Part shown: one piece after another, positions 54,024-61,193 of the stretch | How the letters are laid out: the number at the start of each line of letters is the position of its first letter | How positions within the stretch are numbered: the stretch's first letter is position 1 | Assembly: GCA_964568805.1 (NCBI GenBank) | Contig: CAZMRW010000010.1 | Location: forward strand, 1-64,000 | Length of the DNA stretch: 64,000 bases | Origin: CAZMRW01 sp964568805 | GTDB lineage: Bacteria > Pseudomonadota > Gammaproteobacteria > Methylococcales > Methylomonadaceae | Direction: 5' to 3' | Position numbers and translations under genes: made by a program | Notes under the pieces: generated by a model | What the model was told of the DNA's origin: nothing | Seen by the model: the letters and a program-made list of their open reading frames with translations, nothing else | Database searches by the model: none

Positions 54024-55607
54024 TCAAGCCGTTTCCGAGCTGGCGCCCGTCGTTTGAGCTATCCGGAATATCACAAACTCGGCCGGTCTGACAATGGCCA
54101 CCCCTATTTCGGTGATCACCTGTCCTAAATCCCGAACTTCCGGAGGGTTCAGTTCCGCGTCACATTTCACATAGAAGGCTTCCTCCGGGCTTGCACCAAA
54201 CAATGCGCCGCTGCGCCAGACATTGGTTAAAAAGGCAGAGACATTGCGGCGTATCTTTCCCCACAGGGCAATGTCGTTGGGTTCAAATACTACCCATTGA
54301 GTGCCTTCGTCGATGGATTCGCGCAGGAACAGCATGGTCCGCCGCACATTAACGTATTTCCATTCGCTGTTGTGGTCGCCGCCTATCGTCCTTGCTCCCC
54401 ACACGGCGATATTGCCGTCGATATTGCGGATGCAATTCACGCCCTGAGGATTGAGCAATTCCTGATGGCGCTTGCTGATATAATATTTCACATTCATCGC
54501 ACCTGATACGGCGCAATTGGCCGGAGCTTTATGAACGCCGCGTTCTTCATCGGTGCGGGCATAAATGCCGGCAACGTGACCGCAGGGCGGCACATAACAT
54601 CTGCCACGATACTTAATCTCGATATTACGGGCAGGGTCCTGATCCTGTAATTGTTTGGCCGGATCCATGACTTCGATCCACGGGAAATAGAAAGCGGCGT
54701 TTTTACTGCGTTGCGGCAAAACATTTTTGACATTATCGTAATTCAATAACGTGATATCCAGATCGCCATCCGCTCCTACGACGTCAGGAGGACTGTCGAG
54801 GATGGCAAAGCGGTCTTCGGCATTATCGCAATGCGTAGTGAGCTTGCCCCAAACATCATCGCCCTGCAGACCCGGCGATGCGACCAGGGCGACGGCATCG
54901 ATCGAATCGACTGCGTTCAAGGCCTTTTCTATATCGCCGGAATTTGCGGAATTGACTCTGGCCACGAAACACCGCGTGCCGCCATTTCGGAAAAAACCGT
55001 AGACCGCATGAGTCAAAGCCCGATGTTCCGGAGAAAAGGCCTGTCCTGGCTCCTTATCAGGGTCGTCCGCGGAAAAAGGACCGAAATTACTGGTATAATC
55101 GGTGAAGTTGGTGCACAACTTGGTTACGAAGGGAGGTATTTTGACTTTGAAGGTTTCTAGCCGATAGGGTAATAGCGACTCCTTGTCTACTGGACTTGCC
55201 GGGGCAGATTGAGTTTTCAGGTTTCTGATCTGAGTTTCCCGTGTCTTGACTTCTTTATCGCAGTTCTCTTTAGCCGCAGCTTTAGCCTTATTCTTATCGG
55301 CCGGTGATTGCTCGCCAGCCTCAATCTTTTGTAATTCAACAACAAGATCCTGTTTTAGTTTTTCTATTTGATCCTCAAGTTCTTTGATTTTTCTCTTTGT
55401 GGCTTCATCCAAACCGCCCGATGACGCCTCAGCAAATTTAGCCGCCTCCATCGGATTATATTTTTCATTGCGTACCGGATAGACGATTTCATCGGGAACT
55501 ACGCCGATAAAGGCTGCCGTATTGGTACCCACGCCTGCAATCGGCTGCTGGGCGGATGGAATCTCCTCTACGTATACACCAGGTGCACTATAAGTTAATC
55601 TAGCCAT
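54024..55607 (-). CDS. Contractile sheath protein with coiled-coil insertion
   Basis: This 527-residue sheath protein has ARLTYSAPGVYVEEIPSAQQ at the N-terminus, TNTAAFIGVVP, HAVYGFFRNGGTRCFVARV, PPCGHVAGIYARTDEERGV, NIAVWGARTIGGD and a C-terminal RPAEFVIFRIAQTTG. Residues about 65-140 are a charged coiled-coil insertion (ATKRKIKELEDQIEKLKQDL and after) not seen in the second sheath. It would lie on the particle surface. I chose the ATG at 55607 behind AGGAGTGAG; a GTG at 55616 is weaker. Confidence 0.9.
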   Translation of the reverse strand: MARLTYSAPGVYVEEIPSAQQPIAGVGTNTAAFIGVVPDEIVYPVRNEKYNPMEAAKFAEASSGGLDEATKRKIKELEDQIEKLKQDLVVELQKIEAGEQSPADKNKAKAAAKENCDKEVKTRETQIRNLKTQSAPASPVDKESLLPYRLETFKVKIPPFVTKLCTNFTDYTSNFGPFSADDPDKEPGQAFSPEHRALTHAVYGFFRNGGTRCFVARVNSANSGDIEKALNAVDSIDAVALVASPGLQGDDVWGKLTTHCDNAEDRFAILDSPPDVVGADGDLDITLLNYDNVKNVLPQRSKNAAFYFPWIEVMDPAKQLQDQDPARNIEIKYRGRCYVPPCGHVAGIYARTDEERGVHKAPANCAVSGAMNVKYYISKRHQELLNPQGVNCIRNIDGNIAVWGARTIGGDHNSEWKYVNVRRTMLFLRESIDEGTQWVVFEPNDIALWGKIRRNVSAFLTNVWRSGALFGASPEEAFYVKCDAELNPPEVRDLGQVITEIGVAIVRPAEFVIFRIAQTTGASSETA

Positions 55608-55771
55608 TGTTCTCACTCCTGCTATGTAAAAAGTTCCCCGTTCGGGGTTGTTAACATTATCAGAATGTTATTAACATCAGTCTTTCAATAGGGCACCGGA
55701 TATTGAGTGCCCATTTTAGTTTTAACCATCCATTGCCAACACAATTAACGATCTTCTCCATAGCCATCGCA

Positions 55772-56149
55772 CTAGGAGTGCATCGATAATTGCAAATTCA
55801 ACCTGACCCTTTTGACCTCCCCGTTTTTATCCCACGACACGGAGGTTTCTTTTTGATCCTGTGAACCCGTCTGGGCATCGCTTACCTTCAAGGTATATTT
55901 TCCATCGGGCAGATCCAGAAAATAGAAACTGCCATCATCCCTGGTTAAGGTACGGTCGAGACCTTTCTCCGTATCCACCGGTTTGTTCCCCGCGATGCTG
56001 GCAGCAGCTGAAACCCGGTTCGAAAATGCCTCCGGCATTGATACAATAGTCACATGAATTCCGCTGACCGGATGTCCACGCGTATCGACTACCTGACCGC
56101 AGATGGCTACTTGACGCCGAACAATTTCCCAATCACTCCATGCTTTCAT
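55772..56149 (-). CDS. Small carboxypeptidase-regulatory-like protein
   Basis: This 125-residue protein has one CarboxypepD_reg-like beta-sandwich: ICGQVVDTRGHPVSGIHVTI, TRDDGSFYFLDLPDGKYTL and a final KRVRLNLQLSM. There is no signal peptide, so it is cytoplasmic until particle assembly. It overlaps the cap gene by 4 bases and precedes the sheaths. It may be a minor surface or cap-associated component; that is inferred. Confidence 0.7.
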   Translation of the reverse strand: MKAWSDWEIVRRQVAICGQVVDTRGHPVSGIHVTIVSMPEAFSNRVSAAASIAGNKPVDTEKGLDRTLTRDDGSFYFLDLPDGKYTLKVSDAQTGSQDQKETSVSWDKNGEVKRVRLNLQLSMHS

Positions 56150-56745
56150 GATGCGACACCCTGTTCCATGCGAATTTTGATAATTTTGTCGGTGACCAGG
56201 CTTACTTTTTCAGTATCGGCCGCTGTGACTGACAGGGTGACTTGCAAATTCAAAGCAACCTTCGGCTTGCCGCCCAATGCCTGCCAGAACTCACCGAGGC
56301 TTTGAAGACGCCCAGGCTGAAAGGAAATAACCGGTAACGAAGGGTTCTGGTCCATCAACTCGCCCTGCAACATGGTTTCGGGAATCTGTTTATAGCGGAC
56401 GAGTACGCGCATGACTTCACCTAGCAGATGGTGTTCATCTTCGGAAGGGACTTGCACACTTTCGCTCGGCCAGGCAGTGATCAGATAGGAAAAGTCAATT
56501 CTGACAGGGGCCGGAGTTCGTGTCGCCGAACCGTCACTGTGGTAATCGAGGAAAACCTCATTGCTTCGCAATTCCAGGTTTTCGCGTATATCGTAAAGGA
56601 AGAGATCGATTGCCGGTAACATGACCGATTGCGGGGGGAATTGGTCATCCGGCGTGGCGAAACTGATCTGAACTTGATCCGCCAGCGCAGGCGGCAAACC
56701 CTTCTTCAGGAGAACTCGAAGCGTTGCATCCAGATCGTTGATCAT
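56146..56745 (-). CDS. Pvc16/DUF4255 cap (tube terminator) protein
   Basis: This 199-residue protein matches the Pvc16 N-terminal domain family: INDLDATLRVLLKKGLPPAL, VMLPAIDLFLYDIRENLELRS, RIDFSYLITAWPSE and DEHHLLGEVMRVLVRYKQIP. Afp16/Pvc16 caps the distal end of tube and sheath and fixes particle length. An internal 4-base overlap couples it to the next gene. A minor frame on the opposite strand is a shadow. Confidence 0.88.
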   Translation of the reverse strand: MINDLDATLRVLLKKGLPPALADQVQISFATPDDQFPPQSVMLPAIDLFLYDIRENLELRSNEVFLDYHSDGSATRTPAPVRIDFSYLITAWPSESVQVPSEDEHHLLGEVMRVLVRYKQIPETMLQGELMDQNPSLPVISFQPGRLQSLGEFWQALGGKPKVALNLQVTLSVTAADTEKVSLVTDKIIKIRMEQGVAS

Positions 56746-56932
56746 GTCAATCTACTCCTTTTTTATTCTATTGTATCCACGAGAAATGGATCAAAATTAT
56801 TCGGAATATCTCGAAATAAAACCCGCTTTCAAAACACATCAAGTGCCGACAGTAACCCACTGATGGCTACCGTCATGCACACTAACGTTTAAACTCTTAT
56901 ACACCAATCGAATTCTTTTTCCAAGTAAATTT

Positions 56933-57142
56933 TTACCATGAGCCCACTTGATAAAATTCCGGATAAATGCCCCTGGAGTAGGCAATATTAGAGACTCTTT
57001 GTAACAAACCTCCAATTTTACGCCTGAACAGAATGACAAAAAGAATTAATGCGACTATTGCCAATAGTAATAGCCAGATCCTTCACTCAGGAGGTACCCA
57101 TGCTGATAGCGTCGCTAGTGTTCCGGAATCTGGGTTTTCCAT
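56933..57142 (-). pseudogene. Small membrane protein frame interrupted by UGA
   Basis: From ATG at 57142 (behind AGGGTGG) the frame reads MENPDSGTLATLSAWVPPE, then UGA at 57083-57085. It continues in the same frame with a clear membrane helix (RIWLLLLAIVALILFVILF), a basic flank (RRK) and a 28-residue tail ending at TAA (56933-56935). As one polypeptide it would be a 69-codon single-pass protein. Either it is a decayed gene with a nonsense change or UGA is read through. It lies between the lipoprotein genes and the cap gene, in the same orientation. No family is recognised. Confidence 0.4.
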
Positions 57143-57178
57143 ATCAGCCACCCTGGAAACCGTTGCATCGTTTGACAA

Positions 57179-57637
57179 TTAGTCGGCAAATAGTTCGGAA
57201 TCTCTCTTTACTTTTTCCTTGATTTGCTGCTTTAACTCATCAATTTTTTTCTTTTTTTGTGCTACACCCAGACTATTATCCTGATCCAGCGCATTAATTT
57301 TTCGGGAATAGTCATCCAGGCTTCGCGCCAACTTCGCTTGTTTTCTTCGTTCCGCCTCAGTCACTGCTTTATATTGCGAGTTTGCTTCCTTCAATTTAGC
57401 CACCCGGTCATGCAATTCATCCAAGGTGATGTCTTTCTGATTCAAATCCGACAGGAGTTTGTTTTTTTCAAATGAAAGCTGCTGATTTTGATTTTCAAGA
57501 TTTACCCTCTCTATTTCCTTGGCTCTTATTCGTTCCTCTATTCTTTTATTATCCTCATGCATTGCCAATAAAGCACTTTTGCAGCCGAATAAGGCAAGGA
57601 ATGGGATGAGTAGACATGCTTTCATTTTTATGGGCAT
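57179..57637 (-). CDS. Coiled-coil lipoprotein
   Basis: This 152-residue protein has an N-terminal lipoprotein signal with a lipobox-like LALFGC, so the mature protein is attached by Cys19 or so. Nearly all the rest is a charged coiled coil (NKRIEERIRAKEIERVNL and following heptads). The residue after Cys is Lys, which does not signal inner-membrane retention, so an outer-membrane anchor is expected. It is the second of two lipoproteins upstream of the sheath genes and may tether or guide the particle (inference). Confidence 0.75.
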   Translation of the reverse strand: MPIKMKACLLIPFLALFGCKSALLAMHEDNKRIEERIRAKEIERVNLENQNQQLSFEKNKLLSDLNQKDITLDELHDRVAKLKEANSQYKAVTEAERRKQAKLARSLDDYSRKINALDQDNSLGVAQKKKKIDELKQQIKEKVKRDSELFAD

Positions 57638-57692
57638 TTCTTTCTCCGGCAGTTCAAGTCAGTTTAGAAAACAACATGAAATCGGCAAAAGA

Positions 57693-58322
57693 CTAAATCC
57701 GCTGACTCAACGACGCCAATGCATTGCTGTTTTGTTGCAATTGATCAAGAGTGGTTTTCAATTTCATGATTTGGTCATCCAATTCTGCTGAGTGGCTGCT
57801 ATTGGTATTACGTAATTGCTCTAACTCGCTCAACCTTGATTTAGCGGAGGCTAAACCGGTTTTAACTTTGTTCTGCTCGTCATAAATTTTTTGCCGCGTT
57901 GCGGCAAGTTTATTTTGTTTGCTCGCCTGGTCTTTAGCTTGTGTTTCCAGGGAATAAATTTCTTGATTAAATTCAGCCAGTTTCGTTTGCAGATGCTGGT
58001 TATCCTCTTGCAGTGAGTTATTCATTTTTTTTGCAATATCGATCTGTGCATCAATGTTATTTTCTTTACCTTGAAGTTCTTCATGATAATCATCCATATT
58101 GTCGGCATACGCATATCCTCCCAGTCCGCCCAGCAAGGCCCCAGCGCCGGCTCCGATTGCCGCACTCTTCGCATCTCCCCCGGCAAGAAAGCCGATGCCT
58201 GCGCCTGCCAATGCACCGAGGCCCGCACCTATCGCCGTCCCCTCTGTTTTAGCTTGCTGACTCTGGTTAGCGCAAGAAGTCAGCAGCGCTGCATAAATGA
58301 TGATAATGAGTAATTTTTTCAT
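57693..58322 (-). CDS. Glycine-zipper coiled-coil lipoprotein
   Basis: This 209-residue protein has a lipoprotein signal with lipobox LLTSC at about 14-17. A glycine-zipper region follows (GAGLGALAGAGIGFLAGG and AAIGAGAGALLGGLGGYAY, about 32-72), which resembles OmpA-like or 17-kDa antigen membrane-associated segments. The C-terminal 130 residues are coiled coil. It is the first gene of the minus-strand injection cluster. With its neighbour it could form a trans-envelope element; this is inferred from position and structure only. Confidence 0.75.
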   Translation of the reverse strand: MKKLLIIIIYAALLTSCANQSQQAKTEGTAIGAGLGALAGAGIGFLAGGDAKSAAIGAGAGALLGGLGGYAYADNMDDYHEELQGKENNIDAQIDIAKKMNNSLQEDNQHLQTKLAEFNQEIYSLETQAKDQASKQNKLAATRQKIYDEQNKVKTGLASAKSRLSELEQLRNTNSSHSAELDDQIMKLKTTLDQLQQNSNALASLSQRI

Positions 58323-58639
58323 GGCATGTTCTCCTGCACTTAGGTTATTTTTTTATTGTTAAACTCCAATGGATATAGACAGTCTCAAAGCTATAAATAC
58401 GACTTTTTAGAGCATGAAAAAATTGAGTAGTGGCATTGTCTACCATATATTTTTACAGTGTCAAGTTTCCCTTGACATTGCCCGGAAGCTGGGGTAGTTT
58501 TTCTACGTGCGGAAAGAGTGGCAAATATTGATTTATAAGTAAGTCTTCGTTTCCTCTTTACATCCGGAGCGATAAAAAACTCGAGCAATACGGACTGTAC
58601 CCAAGGCGTTCCAATCGGTAACTCAATCAGAGGTGGGAT
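58323..58639. promoter_or_regulatory. Divergent promoter region of the injection cluster
   Basis: This 317-base gap lies between the first lipoprotein gene (minus) and the AAA+ ATPase gene (plus). It should hold promoters for both arms of the cluster. Repeated AT-rich stretches are present, but I could not fix any -10/-35 pair. GAGGTGGGAT provides the ATPase ribosome site. Confidence 0.35.
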
Positions 58640-60841
58640 ATGGATTATTTTGCTAATTCAACAGAACATCTTTTCGCCGAGTTAGAGCGCATTGATTTGC
58701 TGATTCAAACCCAGGTGGCCAGGGCCAAAAAGATCCATGTTGATGATGAACAGTTCCGTGGTCTTTTTATTTCCGAACAGGAACTGGATACTCTGCTGAA
58801 ACAACCCTTGGGGCAACCCCGTTGGTTTCAGGTCGAAAGCACGGTCGGTCAACCGGAAACGGCACTCAATGAATTAAAACAGCATGTGGATCTCTGCAAA
58901 CGGAACACCCGAGATCAGGGGATCGAATTACGGCTGGATACGCTGCAACAGCTCTTTCAACTCGACTCCTGCGACATCGACGTCCTGCTGATCTGTCTGG
59001 CGATTGAACTGGACCTCCGCTATGAAAGGCTTTACGCCTACCTTCAGGATGATGTCACCAAAAAGAAACCGAACGTCGATCTGGTGCTCAACTTACTGCA
59101 ACTGAATACTGCTGTAAAAATAAATGGCTTGCAGCGTTTTTATGGCGATGCGCCGCTGTTACGCAATAACCTGATTGCGTTTTCCAACGATCCGGCTTAT
59201 CCGGATCAACCCTTACTGGCTAAATCCCTGAAATTAACCCCTCGTATCATGCAGTACCTGCTCGGATCGAATGCCGTGGATGACAGAATTCGTTCTGCAG
59301 TGACTCTAGCGAGGATAAAGCCGTCGTACTGCCCGGACGAGTATCAACTTGACCAAAGCCTCATGGATAGATTTGTCAATTTGTTCAAATCAGGATGGGC
59401 TTCCGGCGCCGCCATAATCAATTTAATCGGCTCTTATGCGACAGGAAAGCTGGGAATTGCAGAAACCCTTTGTCGTGAAGCAGGATTGAAATTGCTGGTT
59501 GTCGATCTTGAACAGCTGATTACCGATAAGGACATTTTTCTTGAAAACAAGCTAAGCCTCATTACCCGGGAAGCCCTGTTACAACGCGCCGCAATTTACT
59601 GGAAGGATTTTGACGCACTGCTCGATCACCAATACAAGGCCGTGTTCGATGTATTTGTCCGGGACATCGGGCTCTTCCCCGGCCTATCGTTTCTGGCGGG
59701 CGAAACAGCCTGGCAGCCCCCGAGCGAACTGCGCGCCATACCCTACCTGCAGGTTCAGTTACCCAGGTCAAGCTTTGCAGACCGAACAAGAATATGGTCG
59801 GCATCACTGATAAATGACCTTACCATTCAAACGGATTTGGATATCGTCGCATTGGCGAGCAAGTTTAAATTTACCGGCGGACAAATACAGGATGCCGCAG
59901 CGACTGCAAGGAATCTTGCACTATGGGAAGATGCAAAGTCCGGACGGATCACCATGAAGCATCTCTACGAAGCGTGCCGCCTGCACTCCAATCAGAAGCT
60001 GTCGTCACTGGCGCGGAAAATTGCGCCCAAGTACCAATGGCATGATATTGTGTTGCCGCCTGATCGAACCGAACAACTGCGGGAAATCTGCAACCACGTG
60101 AAATACCGGGATCGCGTTTATAGCGAATGGGGATTTGACCGGAAGCTGTCAATGGGTAAGGGATTGTGCGTCCTGTTTGCAGGCCCGTCAGGCACGGGCA
60201 AAACCATGGCGGCCGACATCATTGCCGGAGAGCTGGGCCTGGACCTTTACAAGATAGACCTGTCGACCGTCGTCAGCAAATACATCGGCGAGACGGAAAA
60301 GAACCTGTCAAAAATTTTCACCGAAGCGGAAACGTCCAATGCCATCCTTTTTTTCGACGAAGCCGATGCCTTGTTCGGCAAGCGCAGCGAGGTCAAGGAT
60401 TCCCACGATCGTTACGCCAACATCGAGACCGGTTACCTGCTCCAGCGCATGGAAGAACATGAAGGCGTGGTCATTCTGGCAAGCAACTTCCGCAAGAACA
60501 TGGACGAAGCCTTCGTCCGGCGCCTGCATTTCACCGTCGAATTTCCGTTCCCCAACGAAGAGGACCGCCGCCGAATCTGGGAGGGCGTCTGGCCGGCAGC
60601 GGTGCCGCGCGATCCCGGCCTGGATATGCAATTTCTGGCGGGACGATTTCAGGTGACTGGCGGCAACATTCGAAATATTGCCCTGTCGGCTGCGTTTCTG
60701 GCAGCGGACGATAGCGGAGTCGTCAGTATGCAGCATCTGCTTCGCGCCACTCAACGGGAGTACCAAAAAATGGGGAAAGTCGTTTCCGAGACTGACTTCA
60801 GAGTACAGTCTATTGACTTGATTACGATTGGGAGAGGTTGA
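58640..60841 (+). CDS. AAA+ ATPase of contractile injection system (Afp15-like)
   Basis: This 733-residue protein has a C-terminal AAA+ module: Walker A AGPSGTGKTMAA at about 514, Walker B ILFFDEADALFG at about 569, sensor-type ILASNFRKNMDEAFVRR with arginine finger. The N-terminal half has a second, degenerate ATPase-like fold in which the P-loop reads GSYATGKLG, lacking the Ser/Thr after Lys. Afp15/PVC15 ATPases are needed for particle assembly or cargo loading. It diverges from the structural cluster. The last base of its stop codon is also the first base of the inverted-repeat element at 60841. Confidence 0.9.
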   Translation: MDYFANSTEHLFAELERIDLLIQTQVARAKKIHVDDEQFRGLFISEQELDTLLKQPLGQPRWFQVESTVGQPETALNELKQHVDLCKRNTRDQGIELRLDTLQQLFQLDSCDIDVLLICLAIELDLRYERLYAYLQDDVTKKKPNVDLVLNLLQLNTAVKINGLQRFYGDAPLLRNNLIAFSNDPAYPDQPLLAKSLKLTPRIMQYLLGSNAVDDRIRSAVTLARIKPSYCPDEYQLDQSLMDRFVNLFKSGWASGAAIINLIGSYATGKLGIAETLCREAGLKLLVVDLEQLITDKDIFLENKLSLITREALLQRAAIYWKDFDALLDHQYKAVFDVFVRDIGLFPGLSFLAGETAWQPPSELRAIPYLQVQLPRSSFADRTRIWSASLINDLTIQTDLDIVALASKFKFTGGQIQDAAATARNLALWEDAKSGRITMKHLYEACRLHSNQKLSSLARKIAPKYQWHDIVLPPDRTEQLREICNHVKYRDRVYSEWGFDRKLSMGKGLCVLFAGPSGTGKTMAADIIAGELGLDLYKIDLSTVVSKYIGETEKNLSKIFTEAETSNAILFFDEADALFGKRSEVKDSHDRYANIETGYLLQRMEEHEGVVILASNFRKNMDEAFVRRLHFTVEFPFPNEEDRRRIWEGVWPAAVPRDPGLDMQFLAGRFQVTGGNIRNIALSAAFLAADDSGVVSMQHLLRATQREYQKMGKVVSETDFRVQSIDLITIGRG

Positions 60842-60965
60842 TTCTACTTTAGCAGATTAATCTGTAAGCTCGTCATACCCGCCTGGATACCCAAAGGGTA
60901 CAAGAGCGGCTATCCAGTGCCATGGATGGCGAGCTCAAATTTATCCATGACTGACAAAGTAGAAT
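60841..60965. mobile_element. MITE-like short inverted-repeat element
   Basis: The 125-base segment begins with ATTCTACTTT and ends with its exact complement AAAGTAGAAT. Pairing extends imperfectly inward to about 15 bases. Inside are a GTCATACCCGCCTGGAT stretch and CCAGTGCCATGGATGGCGAGCT, which resemble dispersed repeats of gammaproteobacterial genomes, and inner complementary arms (AGCTCG and CGAGCT). There is no coding potential. It abuts the stop codon of the ATPase gene. No clear target-site duplication was seen. Confidence 0.5.
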
Positions 60966-61097
60966 TAATTTGATATGAACGTTTAGGTAAAGAATAGTCA
61001 CATATTTTTGAATCTACGTTGGGATAAAAGCACAGAATAGATATTAAAAATATTCAGGGAAGAATATGGCAAGTTAAATTAGATTCAGTTTGCGCAA

Positions 61098-61140
61098 TAA
61101 TCCATTGGCCGTTTTTATTAAAGTTTAAGGCAATGGATTA
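61098..61140 (+). repeat. Hairpin 1 in leader of DUF4157 gene
   Basis: TAATCCATTG (61098-61107) is complementary to CAATGGATTA (61131-61140) around a 23-base loop. It precedes a second, tighter hairpin in the same leader. Confidence 0.5.
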
Positions 61141-61150
61141 AAAAATCACG

Positions 61151-61179
61151 GTGGCTATGATTCAAAAAATCATAGCCAC
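61151..61179 (+). promoter_or_regulatory. Hairpin 2 directly before the ribosome site of the DUF4157 gene
   Basis: A perfect 12-bp stem (GTGGCTATGATT with AATCATAGCCAC) has a 5-base loop and ends two bases before the GGAG ribosome site (61181-61184), 14 bases before the ATG. Without a T-run it is not a terminator. It may control translation or mRNA stability of the candidate cargo gene. Confidence 0.55.
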
Positions 61180-61193
61180 GGGAGCTTAAGATT

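Noticed and set aside
39551..58322. Prophage or type VI secretion system
   Set aside because: There are no head, portal, terminase, integrase or lysis genes, and no TssJ/L/M membrane complex. Pvc16, two sheaths, gp25 and an Afp15-type ATPase indicate an extracellular-type contractile system.
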